DNA from: Thermomicrobiales bacterium
GTDB lineage: Bacteria > Chloroflexota > Chloroflexia > Thermomicrobiales > UBA6265
Assembly (NCBI GenBank): GCA_030447415.1
Contig: JAUJOZ010000007.1
Span: 91,262-155,261, forward strand
Direction: 5' to 3'
Length of the DNA stretch: 64,000 nucleotides
Shown here: positions 36,533 through 45,662 of the stretch, one piece after another
How positions within the stretch are numbered: the first letter of the stretch is position 1
Layout: each line of letters opens with the position of its first letter
Notes under the pieces: generated by a model
The model's database searches: none
Told to the model about the DNA's origin: nothing
Seen by the model: only the letters and a program-made list of their open reading frames with translations
Position numbers and translations under genes: made by a program

Positions 36533-36567
36533 ACCCGCCAGACCTCAATCGGCTGGCGGGTTTTGTT
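36533..36567 (+). terminator. Intrinsic terminator or attenuator before the LysE-family gene
   Basis: ACCCGCCA (36533-36540) pairs perfectly with TGGCGGGT (36554-36561) around a 13-base loop and is followed directly by TTTTGTT. This is the clearest rho-independent terminator in the window. It lies 56 bp before the LysE-family ATG. There is no plus-strand gene upstream for it to end, so it may act as a transcription attenuator in the leader. Confidence 0.75.
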
Positions 36568-36623
36568 GTGCCCTGGGGACGATGCGTGACCGGCCGGGGC
36601 ACCACCCACGGAGGTGACCCGGC

Positions 36624-37238
36624 ATGGACATCGCGTTCTTCGGACGGGGGCTGGTCGTCGGCTTCGCCGTCGCGGCTCCGGTCGGGGCCATCGGCCTCCT
36701 CTGCATCCGGCGCACCCTCGCCGATGGCCGTCTTATAGGGTTCGTCTCCGGCTTGGGCGCGGCCAGCGCGGACGCACTCTACGGCGCGGTGGCAGCCCTC
36801 GGGCTCACGTCGGTCTTGTCGGCGCTCATCGAGCACCAAGGCTGGGTGCGCCTCGTCGGTGGGCTGTTCCTGTGCTACCTCGGGGTGCGGACGGCGGCGG
36901 CGCGCCCGGCGGCAGCGGCGGTCCAGTTGGGCCGCGGCCTGGCCGCCGCCTACGGCTCGACCTTCGCTCTGACGCTGGCCAACCCGAGCACGATTCTGTC
37001 GTTCGCGGCGGTCTTCGCCGGATTGGGGCTCGCCGGTCCGGCTGGCGACCGTCGGTCGGCGGTGCTGCTGGTGGTCGGTGTCTTCCTCGGCTCGGCGTTG
37101 TGGTGGTTGCTGCTGAGCGGAGGGATCGGGCACTTTCGCCACCTGTTCACCCCGGCGCGACTGCGTTGGGTGAACCGGCTGTCGGGCGCGGCGCTGGCCG
37201 GGTTCGGCCTCCTCACCCTCCTCGGCCCGTCCCACTGA
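36624..37238 (+). CDS. LysE/RhtB-family exporter
   Basis: A 204-residue, six-helix inner-membrane exporter of the LysE superfamily, which pumps out amino acids or related small molecules. The N-terminal family motif is present as FAVAAPVGAIGLLCIRRTLA, followed by GFVSGLGAASADALYGAVAA and the second-half block FALTLANPSTILSFAAVFAG. The ATG is preceded by GGAGGTGA at good spacing. A terminator-like hairpin in the leader suggests control of read-through. The exported substrate is unknown. It is monocistronic. Confidence 0.9.
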   Translation: MDIAFFGRGLVVGFAVAAPVGAIGLLCIRRTLADGRLIGFVSGLGAASADALYGAVAALGLTSVLSALIEHQGWVRLVGGLFLCYLGVRTAAARPAAAAVQLGRGLAAAYGSTFALTLANPSTILSFAAVFAGLGLAGPAGDRRSAVLLVVGVFLGSALWWLLLSGGIGHFRHLFTPARLRWVNRLSGAALAGFGLLTLLGPSH

Positions 37239-37558
37239 GCCGTCCCAGCGGCGTCGGTCAAGTGGCGTGCCTAGCGAGCGGCACCCAGGTTGAGATCGTC
37301 TCCTCGGCCTGCGCGCGGCACCCGCTCCATTGCCGGGCGGATGGCGCGACGAAACCGCTGCCGCTCGTCAGTCCGCTCGGTCGCAGGAGGCATGAGCAAT
37401 GACGGGCCGGGGCAACGGGGGGCCGAGATCGATGTTTCAACGGGTGGAGCGTCGATCGCGGCCTCGTGACCTGTGCCGAGCCAATCACGGCGACGGATGG
37501 TGTCCAACCGGCTGGCGCGTGGGGACGTAACCCCCGGTGGGGGTGATCTGGGAGTTGC
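37239..37558. other. Intergenic region between convergent genes
   Basis: 320 bp between the stops of the LysE-type and MFS genes. I see no gene or clear terminator here. Confidence 0.3.
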
Positions 37559-38833
37559 TTACCTGATCACCGGCGCGACTGCTTCCTCTGCCGCCTCCTC
37601 CGGCGGTCGGACCTGACGGAACATCGCCAGCAGCAGCAGGTCGTAGATCGCCTTAGTGATGCCGGCAATCACGAGCGGCCAGCCGAAGCTGGACACACTC
37701 AGGAGCCAGCCGGCGGGCAGAGGCCCGGCCGCGGCGGCCAGACTGCGGGGGACGTTGGTAACGCTGGCGGCGGCGGCCCGTTCCTCCGGCGCAACAACCG
37801 CCATCACGTACGATTGGCGGGCCGGCACGTCCATCTGCGACAGAGCGCTACGCACCAGTAGGCATGCGATGGCCCACGGTGCCGTCGGCATGAGGGCGGC
37901 CAGGACGAGGCAGCCATTGGCAGGGAGATGGGTCGCAACCATCGTCTCGACCAGTCCGATCCGGGCGGCCAGGCGCGGGGCGATCAGCTGCGAGAACGCC
38001 GACAGGAGGCCCGACCAGAAGAAGATCACCCCGGCGGTGGCCACGGACAGGTCGAAGCGCTCGAAGAGCCACAGGGCGAGCAGCGATTGCACGACGAAGC
38101 CGCCGGCGAACGAATCGAGACTGAACAGACCGGCCAGGGTGTAGACGATCCGCCTCGACTGCTCCAGGGGGTGTCGCGACCGCGGCGGTCCCGGCTCGAT
38201 CGCCGGCGAGAGGTCGCGGTAGAGGCGCAGCACCACCAAGCCCAGCACCCCGTAGAGGAAGAACATCCCGCGCAGCGCGGCGTTCAGTCCGATCCCCGTG
38301 CCGTCCGCGAGGAACTGGGGCAACCCGGCCGCGAGGGCGCCGACCGCCGCCACGAGCGAGCCGGCGACGTTGTACCGGGCGAACAGGGCGGTGCGTTGGG
38401 CGGCGCCCACCGCCTGGGACAGAAGCGCCTGCTCGGTGGGGAGGAAGATGCTCACGTCCCCGGTCGAGGGGTTAAGGGTGCCGACGAAGGCAACGACGAG
38501 CAGTGGCCAGAAGTCGCCGATCAGGGTGAAACCCGCCCCGGTGGCGACCATCAAGAGCGACGCCCGGACCAGCAACGCCCGGCGCGGGAAGCGGTGCGCG
38601 ACCAGCCCGACGAACAGTGTCAGTGCCGCCGAGCCGACCAGCGTGGCGGTGGCAACCGCCCCGATGCGCAGGTTATCGAGGCCAAGGGTGACGAGATGGA
38701 GGGGGAGCAGGACGCTGACGAACCCGTCGCCGAAGGCGCGGACGGCGCGGGCGCGCAACAGCACTGCCGCGTCCGGAGTCGTCCCCGATGGGAGGAGACG
38801 CCCACGCATGGCCGCAACCATCCCTCGCATCAT
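37559..38833 (-). CDS. Major facilitator superfamily transporter
   Basis: A 424-residue MFS permease with about twelve hydrophobic segments. The first half includes RAFGDGFVSVLLPLHLVTLG and the loop 2-3 region LVAHRFPRRALLVRASLLMV, a weak form of the MFS A motif. The second half includes LFSLDSFAGGFVVQSLLALW and ARIGLVETMVATHLPANGC, with VPARQSYVMAVVAPEERAAA, a motif seen in drug-efflux-like members. The substrate is unknown. Several in-frame ATGs lie at 38833, 38830, 38821 and 38809 with weak ribosome sites; the longest is used. The much longer open frame upstream is not membrane-like and is excluded. Confidence 0.85.
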   Translation of the reverse strand: MMRGMVAAMRGRLLPSGTTPDAAVLLRARAVRAFGDGFVSVLLPLHLVTLGLDNLRIGAVATATLVGSAALTLFVGLVAHRFPRRALLVRASLLMVATGAGFTLIGDFWPLLVVAFVGTLNPSTGDVSIFLPTEQALLSQAVGAAQRTALFARYNVAGSLVAAVGALAAGLPQFLADGTGIGLNAALRGMFFLYGVLGLVVLRLYRDLSPAIEPGPPRSRHPLEQSRRIVYTLAGLFSLDSFAGGFVVQSLLALWLFERFDLSVATAGVIFFWSGLLSAFSQLIAPRLAARIGLVETMVATHLPANGCLVLAALMPTAPWAIACLLVRSALSQMDVPARQSYVMAVVAPEERAAAASVTNVPRSLAAAAGPLPAGWLLSVSSFGWPLVIAGITKAIYDLLLLAMFRQVRPPEEAAEEAVAPVIR

Positions 38834-39342
38834 CGGCCAATGCCCCGAGTGACGCCCCGACGTGGCGAGCGGTCCCAATCGGCCGGTGTTGTACCCCATT
38901 ACCCGGTGACGGACCGGATCAAGCAACGTACCAACGAGACGGAAGCCGCCGAACGACAACCTACAGCCGGCCCGGCCACTGCTCGCACCGCCAATCGTGC
39001 AGACGTCTGGGTGCTGCCAGGTGATGGCGCGAGCCGGGGGGTTCGCCCCAAGCCAGCCAGAGCGGAGCGACTCGCTCGGCCGATGTCCATGACACGCACC
39101 CCACCGCCGACGTTTCCGGGCACCGACGATGCGAAGTTGAACGTGTTGCCGGTGTCGGTACTCGGTGGCCCGAGACGAGCGTCCGTGTTGGGCGATACGG
39201 GTGGCAGCGGCGTCCGTCGGAGCAATGCCCACCTCCTCGCCGCACCGGCGCCTGGCGCGCCGTAGCAATTCTTCTCGCGACGACCCGCGTCCGAGCGGCC
39301 ATGCCACGATCGCAACGGCGCATGGAGAGAAAGGATGACACG
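38834..39342. other. Intergenic region between divergent genes
   Basis: 509 bp separate the MFS gene and the divergent ring-cleavage-type dioxygenase gene. Both promoters should be here, but I cannot place them. Open frames are arginine- and proline-rich shadows. Confidence 0.3.
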
Positions 39343-40413
39343 ATGGCCGACTACGTGACCCCAGGGTTCCACCACGTGACGATGGTGGCCAAGGACGCGC
39401 GCCGCACCCTGACGTTCTACCGCGATCTCCTCGGCTTCCCGCTCGTCAAGCAGACGGTCAACTTCGACCTGCCGAGCAGCTACCACCTCTATTTCGGTGA
39501 CGAGCAGGGGCGACCCGGCACCATCCTGACCTTCTTTGAGTGGCCGCACGCCGGCCGTGGCGCCTGGGGCGTGGGCGGTGTCCATCACGTCGCGCTTGCC
39601 GTCGCCGACGAGGCGCAGCAGCTCAAGTGGAAGCGCCGGCTGACCGACGCCGGGGTGCCGGTCACGGGCCCATACGACCGCACCTGGTTCACGAGCATCT
39701 ACTTCGCCGACCCGGACGGTCAGATCCTTGAGATCGCGACCGAGGGGCCGGGCTTCGCAATCGACGAGCCGATCGAGGCCCTCGGCCGGGAGTTGATCCA
39801 GCCGAAGCCGCACCGACTGGTCGGCGGGCGCGACGAGGCGGCGATCCGCGCGCTGACCCACCCCGAGCCGGTGCCGGCGATCGACGACGTGATGCGCCTG
39901 CGCGGCATCCACCACGTCACCGGGTTCACCGACGACCTGCAGGCGGCCGACGAGTTCTACCAGCGGACTCTCGGCCTGCGGCTCGTCAAGCGGAGCGTCA
40001 ATCAGGACGACCCCGATACCCTTCACTACTTTTGGGCGAACTACGATGGCAGCCGCGTTCTTCCGGGCAGCGACATGACCCTCTTCGGCTGGCCCGCCGA
40101 CGCCCGCCGCGCCCGCGAGGGGGCCGGGCAGACGCACCACGTCGCCTTCCGGGCCCGGGACGAGGAGCAACTGACCGGCTGGCGCGAGCACCTGCTCGCC
40201 CAGGGGATCGAGGTTTCGCCAATCAAGGACCGCAACTACTTCAAGAGCCTCTACTTCCGATCCCCTGACGGGTTGCTCCACGAGATCGCGACCGACCCAC
40301 CCGGTTTCGCCGTCGACGAGGACTCGGCGCACCTCGGCGCGACGCTGAAGCTGCCCGACTGGCTCGAGCCGCGCCGCGAGGAGATTGCCTCCGCGCTGCG
40401 GCCGCTCGACTGA
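39343..40413 (+). CDS. VOC-family ring-cleaving dioxygenase (MhqO-like)
   Basis: A 356-residue protein with two vicinal-oxygen-chelate domains. Domain 1 starts TPGFHHVTMVAKDARRTLTF with VGGVHHVALAVADE and SIYFADPDGQILEIATEGPG. Domain 2 repeats this with LRGIHHVTGFTDDLQAADEF, QTHHVAFRARDE and LYFRSPDGLLHEIATDPPGF. The paired His/His/Glu ligands fit an Fe- or Mn-dependent enzyme. The closest characterised relatives are the MhqO/MhqA-type hydroquinone dioxygenases. ATG 39343 follows AGAAAGGA. The next gene, 60 bp on, is an MhqD-like hydrolase, the same pairing seen in quinone-resistance operons. Confidence 0.88.
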   Translation: MADYVTPGFHHVTMVAKDARRTLTFYRDLLGFPLVKQTVNFDLPSSYHLYFGDEQGRPGTILTFFEWPHAGRGAWGVGGVHHVALAVADEAQQLKWKRRLTDAGVPVTGPYDRTWFTSIYFADPDGQILEIATEGPGFAIDEPIEALGRELIQPKPHRLVGGRDEAAIRALTHPEPVPAIDDVMRLRGIHHVTGFTDDLQAADEFYQRTLGLRLVKRSVNQDDPDTLHYFWANYDGSRVLPGSDMTLFGWPADARRAREGAGQTHHVAFRARDEEQLTGWREHLLAQGIEVSPIKDRNYFKSLYFRSPDGLLHEIATDPPGFAVDEDSAHLGATLKLPDWLEPRREEIASALRPLD

Positions 40414-40473
40414 GCATCGACACGGAGAGCGGGACCGCGTGGTCGGCCCGCCCCATCGTCCGGAGAGCGACAG

Positions 40474-41127
40474 ATGCTTCTGCACGACCAGCACATTCCC
40501 GACGACGCGGCGGACGGCGCGCCGGTGATCGTCCTGCTGCACGGACGTGGCAGCCACAAAGGCGACCTGATGTCGCTCCGTCCGGCCTTGCCGCCCGAGG
40601 CGATCGTCGTCGCACCCCAGGCCCCGTTCCCCGGCGCGCCCTGGGGCTACGGCGGCGGCTGGGCGTGGTATCGGTTCATTGGCGGCACGACACCGGATCC
40701 GACCTCGTTCGAGGCCGGGCAAGCGGCGCTCGAAGCGTTCCTACACGAACTGCCGCCGCGCCTACCGGTCCGACCGGGACGGATCGTCCTCGGCGGCTTC
40801 TCGCAGGGCGCCACGACGAGCCTCGCCTACGCGCTGCGCCATCCCGGCGAGCTCGACGGTGTCATCGTCTTCAGCGGCTTTCTGGCGAGCCACCCGTCGG
40901 TCCGGGCGACGGCGGAGACCGCCGCCGGGTTGCGCGTCTTTTGGGGACACGGAACGCACGACCCGATGATCCCGTTCGCCCACGCCCGCGACGGACGCGA
41001 TGCGCTCCTCGCCGCCGGCGCCGACCTGACCGCGCGCGACTACTCGATCGGCCATTGGATCGAGCCGCAGGAGTTGGCCGACGCCGTCGACTGGCTCGGC
41101 GGTGCCGTGGCTGCCGCTGCCGGGTGA
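40474..41127 (+). CDS. Phospholipase/carboxylesterase-family hydrolase (MhqD-like)
   Basis: A 217-residue serine hydrolase of the carboxylesterase/acyl-protein-thioesterase type. The oxyanion region is VIVLLHGRGSHKGDL, the nucleophile elbow GGFSQGATTSLAYAL, the acid Asp in WGHGTHDPMIPFAHA, and the His in YSIGHWIEPQELAD. All three catalytic residues are present. GGAGAG precedes the ATG. It lies downstream of the MhqO-like gene, and in Bacillus MhqD and MhqO belong to the quinone/azo stress regulon. A role in clearing quinone adducts or ring-cleavage products is inference from this pairing. Confidence 0.88.
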   Translation: MLLHDQHIPDDAADGAPVIVLLHGRGSHKGDLMSLRPALPPEAIVVAPQAPFPGAPWGYGGGWAWYRFIGGTTPDPTSFEAGQAALEAFLHELPPRLPVRPGRIVLGGFSQGATTSLAYALRHPGELDGVIVFSGFLASHPSVRATAETAAGLRVFWGHGTHDPMIPFAHARDGRDALLAAGADLTARDYSIGHWIEPQELADAVDWLGGAVAAAAG

Positions 41128-41632
41128 GGATCGGCCGGCCGCAGAGCCCAGGTGCTCCTCGACTGCAACGGGCTGTCAGCCCCCCTCGTGAATGCTGTCA
41201 TCGCGCTCCGACCAGTCGCTGGGTTGTCGGCGCCGGTGGGTGACGCGACAACCAACGTCTCGCCGCGCTCGCTCCCGGGCAACGGCAACGTCCCGCCGGA
41301 CACCACACCCGGGCGCCCACAGAACGCCATGCGTAGGCTCCCGACGCGAACTCGTGCCGAAGGCCGGGAGCCGATTTGGATCAGCCATCGAGCGTGAGCA
41401 GCGTTGGCACAGGCTGATGCGTCCCTCGGCGCGCCGGCCGGTGGACGCCGATCAGCCGAGTACCGCACCTGCGATCCACAGCGCCGACCGCGCGGGCGTG
41501 CCCACCGGAGGAGGGGGACCCTCCACGATGCTTCCAGATCGTCGTCTTTGCTGTCCCACGGGTGGACGACGCCCACGAGCCGGTCAGCACGCCGCCGCCG
41601 AGCCAGAACCTCGGGAGCCGGCCGCAGGGCGG
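41128..41632. other. Intergenic region
   Basis: 505 bp between the convergent stops of the MhqD-like hydrolase and the methyltransferase. I find no protein-like frame or strong hairpin. Confidence 0.3.
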
Positions 41633-42457
41633 TCAGCCACCGATGGGCGCCGCGCCGCGCACCGCCCAGGCGCGGGCGATGAGCGAGATCGAGCCATCAG
41701 GGGCGATTGGGAGGCCGGCTCGGATGCGCTCCCGAAGCGCGGCCCGCTGGTCTTCGGACAGCGACGTGGCGAAACCCGGGGCGGACCCCTGGCCGCCGAG
41801 GAAGGGTGTCCAGTAGTCGTCGAAGTCGCGGAAGACGGTCCGGACATCGATGGCCCGCGTCTCAATCTGGCCGAGACCGGCGTTATGAAACAGTGCCTCG
41901 AGCGCCTCTGGCCGGCAGAGCGGAAAGCGTCGCCCCTCGTCCAGGTCCCGCGGCGCGAGGTTGAGCGCGATTGCGGCGTCCCAGAAGTGGCGCATCATCC
42001 GCATCTCGCCGGCGTAGTCCCAGACGTAGGCGGCGATTGTGCCGCCCGGCCGGGCGGCGCGCCCCATCTCCGCGACCGCCTGCTCGGGTTCGGGAACGAA
42101 GTTGAGGACGAGCCCCGCGACGACGGCGTCGTACGCGGCGGTGTCGACCGGGAGGGTGTGGGCGTCGCCGATCTCGAACCGGGCGCGGCCGTCGGCGACG
42201 TGCTCGCGGGCGTAGGCGACGAAGCCGGGGGAGGGGTCGACGCCGACAACTTCCTGCGGGGCCGCCACCTCGAGGATCGTTTGGGTGAGCGCGCCGGTGC
42301 CGCAGCCGACGTCGAGCCACGTGCTCCCCGGCGGCACCGCGAGCCAGGTCAGGAACTCGCGGGCGACGAGACGGCTCCAGCGACCGACGTAGGGCTCGTA
42401 GGCCCCGCCGCTGGCCCAAACCTCGGACCGCTTCGCTCGGACATCCGGTTCACCCAT
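41633..42457 (-). CDS. Class I SAM-dependent methyltransferase
   Basis: A 274-residue methyltransferase. Motif I, the SAM-binding loop, is TWLDVGCGTGALTQTI, motif II has VGVDPSPGFVAYAREHV, the acidic loop is FEIGDAHTLPV, and the post-motif block YDAVVAGLVLNFVPEPEQAV is typical of UbiE/small-molecule methyltransferases. The C-terminal third (FRDFDDYWTPFLGGQGSAP) is probably the substrate cap. The substrate is unknown. ATG 42457 has GAGGGAGA upstream. It follows the LLM oxidoreductase on the same strand after 208 bp. Confidence 0.88.
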   Translation of the reverse strand: MGEPDVRAKRSEVWASGGAYEPYVGRWSRLVAREFLTWLAVPPGSTWLDVGCGTGALTQTILEVAAPQEVVGVDPSPGFVAYAREHVADGRARFEIGDAHTLPVDTAAYDAVVAGLVLNFVPEPEQAVAEMGRAARPGGTIAAYVWDYAGEMRMMRHFWDAAIALNLAPRDLDEGRRFPLCRPEALEALFHNAGLGQIETRAIDVRTVFRDFDDYWTPFLGGQGSAPGFATSLSEDQRAALRERIRAGLPIAPDGSISLIARAWAVRGAAPIGG

Positions 42458-42665
42458 GACTGGTCTCCCTCTTGTGTGGCCCGCCTCGCCTCATCAGCCT
42501 GCGTCTACGGTGGCCGGTCCAACGAGTCGCCTTGGTGCCGGGCGTGACAGGCGGGCGCGGCCGGCAGCCATTGCGCGCGCTTCGTGCGTTCCAACGCCAT
42601 GAGAGAGGCTCCTTCGAGGGACCGCCGGCGACCGTTGCTAGGGGCAACTGCATCCGGCCGTGCCG

Positions 42666-43649
42666 TCACCGCAGGCACGGCACGACCTCCTCCGCGAGGA
42701 GGGTCAGCGTCTCGTGGTCGGCGGCGTCGAGCTGGACGACGAAGTATTGGACGCCGGCGGCCGCTAACTCCAGGTAGTGCTCGACGATCCGTGGGGGCGT
42801 GCCGGCGACGGTGGCGCTGGGACCGGCGCGACGGGTGCCCGGCGAGGCAGAGCCGCCGGTCGGCCGCTCCAGCTTCGCCGTGACGTTCTTCTCGGTGCGG
42901 CCCATGACGAGCCGGAGCGTGAAGTGGGTTCGTAGAATCTCCTCGTACGGCCGGCCGACGTCGGCGCAGTGCCGGGCCAGCACCTCCAGCTTGCGGCGGA
43001 CCGCGGGGGCGCCGCCGACGCGCTCCGACCGTCCCTCGACCACCTGCAGCTCGCTGACATTGCAGGCGTCGGCGAAGCGCGCCACCTGGCGCAAGGTGCC
43101 TCGCTCCCCATTGCCGCCGATCAGGATCGGGGGCCGCGGTCGTTGGACGGGCGGGGGCACGACCCGCGCCGCCTCCGTCCGGTGGTGGGCACCAATGAAT
43201 GAGAACGGCCCCGGGCCCCACACGCCTTCGACGATCGCCAGGGTCTCCTCCAGCGCGGCCTGGCGCTCCGGCACCGCGACGAAGGGGACGCCGAGCGCGC
43301 GGAACTCGGGCTCGAGCCAGCCGATGCCTAGGCCGAGCACGAGGCGACCGCCGCTGAGGTTGTCGAGGTCGGCCGCGAGCCGGGCAAGGTGTAGCGGGTG
43401 ACGGTAGGCGACGCAGTTGACGACCGATCCCAGCCGGACGCGCGACGTGACCCCCGCCAGCGCCGAAAGGCAGGTCCAGGGGTCGGGGTGGGTCGAGGGG
43501 TGATCAAAGACAAAGAGGCCGTCGAACCCCAGCGCCTCGACCAATTGTCCCGTCTCCAACAGGTCCGGCACCGCCTCCGGATCGACGACGAGTTGGACGC
43601 CGAAACGTATGCCCCCGTCCGCCTGGGCCACCCATGGATGCCGCGCCAT
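42666..43649 (-). CDS. LLM-class (F420-type) flavin/deazaflavin oxidoreductase
   Basis: A 327-residue luciferase-like TIM-barrel protein. Features: GIRFGVQLVVDPEAVPDLLE, VEALGFDGLFVFDHP, RVRLGSVVNCVAYRHPLHLA, the phosphate-binding GGRLVLGLGIGWLEPEFRAL, and RPPILIGGNGERGTLRQVAR. These patterns are those of F420-dependent actinobacterial and chloroflexal members rather than FMN luciferases, though the cofactor is not proven by sequence. ATG 43649 is chosen for GGAGGAG nine bases upstream; the longer frame is not homologous-looking. Substrate unknown. Confidence 0.88.
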   Translation of the reverse strand: MARHPWVAQADGGIRFGVQLVVDPEAVPDLLETGQLVEALGFDGLFVFDHPSTHPDPWTCLSALAGVTSRVRLGSVVNCVAYRHPLHLARLAADLDNLSGGRLVLGLGIGWLEPEFRALGVPFVAVPERQAALEETLAIVEGVWGPGPFSFIGAHHRTEAARVVPPPVQRPRPPILIGGNGERGTLRQVARFADACNVSELQVVEGRSERVGGAPAVRRKLEVLARHCADVGRPYEEILRTHFTLRLVMGRTEKNVTAKLERPTGGSASPGTRRAGPSATVAGTPPRIVEHYLELAAAGVQYFVVQLDAADHETLTLLAEEVVPCLR

Positions 43650-43870
43650 CGTTGCCGCTCCTCCGCCCACGACGTCGGGGCAGTTGAACACGTGAGCGGC
43701 CAACGCCGCGGATCTGATGAACGACACTAGCTCGTGGAGTGGTCCTTACCCGAAGATCTTAGAGAGCGTTATGGAACTTTATGGGCGGACGAGAAGGATG
43801 CCCGTGGCGCCGTACCAGGAGTGATCTGAGTCCCAATCAGTGGTCCATTAGATATGAGGGGTCCGGATTG

Positions 43871-44410
43871 CTAGGAGTCAACGGACCCACGGTCTCGTTG
43901 GGGCAGTGTTGACGCACGTTCTCCCGTGGGGATGGCGATTGGCGGCCCAACCACCGTGATCCCATAGCGCTGCCCGATCTCGTCGAGTGCGGCTGGGTCG
44001 GGCGGACCCTGCAATGCGCCAAAGTACGTAGCGTACTCGGCGAACATCCCCTCCAGCCCCGCAGGGACGATTGTCCCCACAACGCGCACCGGTCCGGCCG
44101 TCAGGTTGGCGAAGGTGTGCGGAACCCCGCGAGGAAGCCACGCGATCCCGCCAGCCGGAACGTCAAACCGCTCATCGCCCAGCACGACCGTGAGCACCCC
44201 CTCGATGACGTAGCTTGCCTCGTCCTCGCGGGTGTGCACGTGCAACGACGGACCCGCCGACATCGGTGGCATATGGGCGTCCCCGATGGCGAGCAGACCC
44301 CCGGTGTCCGCGCCGCGGACCCGCGTTCGCCATGGGCCCCCGCCGACGCCTCGCGATGTCTCCGGTCCGAGGACAAACGGCTCGGTGCCTCCGTCGATGC
44401 CTTGATCCAT
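43871..44410 (-). CDS. Cupin-domain protein
   Basis: A 179-residue single-cupin protein. Motif 1 reads GPSLHVHTREDEASYVIEGV with two His and a Glu, and motif 2 reads LPRGVPHTFANLTAGPVRVV with the last His, so a metal site is complete. The tail GPPDPAALDEIGQRYGITVV is a common end in this subfamily. The function (dioxygenase, isomerase or sensor) is open. ATG 44410 is used. It is separate from the LLM gene by about 220 bp on the same strand. A broken relative lies near 36 kb. Confidence 0.85.
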   Translation of the reverse strand: MDQGIDGGTEPFVLGPETSRGVGGGPWRTRVRGADTGGLLAIGDAHMPPMSAGPSLHVHTREDEASYVIEGVLTVVLGDERFDVPAGGIAWLPRGVPHTFANLTAGPVRVVGTIVPAGLEGMFAEYATYFGALQGPPDPAALDEIGQRYGITVVGPPIAIPTGERASTLPQRDRGSVDS

Positions 44411-44854
44411 GACGCCCTCCTCCTGGCGCAGGGGCTCGTAGGAGTAGCGGGGCAGGCGGCCGTGCGTCCTGCCTGGAAGGACCGCAAGCCTCTGGCACGT
44501 TCGCCGTGGCGAGCTGTCCTCGCCAGGTCTTGCATTACGCTCTTCGGCGCCGACCGGATCACGGTCGCGTTGTCAGATGCGACCCCGGGCGCCCAGCGTG
44601 TTGCGGTGGGTTCGACGAGGACCGCACCGCCCGCATCGGTGCGGACGAGGAGTTGGTGCGCCTACGCCCCGAGAAATGCGGTCTGGGCGAAAGGGGCGTC
44701 ACGGGAGCCGGGGACGGCCGATTCACCCAGGCGGCGGTGATCCATTCGGGTGGTCATTCGCGACATGACGCGTCTCTTGGCAAACCCAGGCGGCCCGTCC
44801 CGGCGGATAGTCGCTTGCGGCCGAGGTGGCACGGATGGGTCAGCCGGCTGCGCA
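44411..44854. other. Intergenic region
   Basis: About 440 bp between the cupin start and the rhodanese hairpin, with no frame that looks like a real protein. It should include the cupin promoter, not identifiable by eye. Confidence 0.3.
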
Positions 44855-44901
44855 GGCCCCGTGCCGCCCGCCGAGGAAGGCCGAGCGGGCGGCACGGGGC
44901 C
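44855..44901 (-). terminator. 17-bp perfect hairpin after the rhodanese gene
   Basis: GGCCCCGTGCCGCCCGC (44855-44871) is exactly complementary to 44885-44901, with a 13-base loop. It begins 28 bp past the rhodanese stop on the minus strand. There is no U-tract, so it may end transcription by structure alone or protect the 3' end. Confidence 0.65.
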
Positions 44902-44928
44902 AGACCGGCCGCCCGTCGCGCCGCATGG

Positions 44929-45321
44929 CTACGTCGCTGACGCGTCTTCCACCGCCCGGCCAGCGGCCTTCCAGGCGTTGAAGCCGCCGTCCAGGTGGGC
45001 CACGTTCTCGTACCCCAGCTGCCGGAGGGTGTCGGCCGCCAGGGCCGAGCGCCCCCCGGAGGCGCAATGCAGGATGACGCGGCGGCCGGGGTCGAACTCG
45101 GGTCGGTGGTAGCTGCTGGTCGGGTCGGCCCAAAACTCGAGCATGCCCCGTGGCGCGGCCACCGCCCCCGGAATGACGCCGTGCTGGGCCAGTTCACCCG
45201 GCTCGCGCAGGTCGACGAGGAGCGCGTCCCCTCGCTCCAGCTCGGAGGCCACTTGGTCGACGGACAGGTTCTCGACGCGTTGCTTGGCCTCGGCCACCAG
45301 CTCGGCGGCGGTCTTCGCCAT
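44929..45321 (-). CDS. Rhodanese-like sulfurtransferase
   Basis: A 130-residue single-domain rhodanese. The active-site loop is ILHCASGGRSALAADTL, with the persulfide-carrying Cys followed by a five-residue CASGGR loop, and the N-terminal DALLVDLREPGELAQHGVIP and C-terminal YENVAHLDGGFNAWKAAGR are standard. It probably carries sulfane sulfur; the partner is unknown. ATG 45321 has GGAGGAGG upstream; the longer frame is an Arg-rich leader without support. It ends in a 17-bp hairpin. A glycosyltransferase gene is divergent from it. Confidence 0.92.
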   Translation of the reverse strand: MAKTAAELVAEAKQRVENLSVDQVASELERGDALLVDLREPGELAQHGVIPGAVAAPRGMLEFWADPTSSYHRPEFDPGRRVILHCASGGRSALAADTLRQLGYENVAHLDGGFNAWKAAGRAVEDASAT

Positions 45322-45662
45322 CGCTGCCTCCTCCGCTTGGTGCGGTCGCCACGCTCGCCGACCGCCGGTGGCCATCTTCGCACACGCTGACCGGGTGGGG
45401 GCATCACGTGCGCGCCGCTCCAGCGGCGCGGACGCCCGTGGCTGGAGCACTTGTAGAATAGTGGGTGAGTCGTCACGCGGCTGCGGGGACGCAACCTAGG
45501 GTTGACCGTGTTGTGTTCGGTCCTGGGGCCAAATGTTTGTGGAGGCCCACGGCTGGGCCGATAATGCGGGCGCCACGGTGCGCCGGGCGCGACGGGCAAC
45601 CGCGCCTGCCCCGGCGCCCGTTCTCGCGACCGGGCGGGCGTGGGGACAGACGAAGGCGGCGC
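45322..45662. other. Divergent promoter region
   Basis: 341 bp between the starts of the rhodanese and glycosyltransferase genes. Both promoters should be here. I see no clear consensus elements. Confidence 0.3.
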
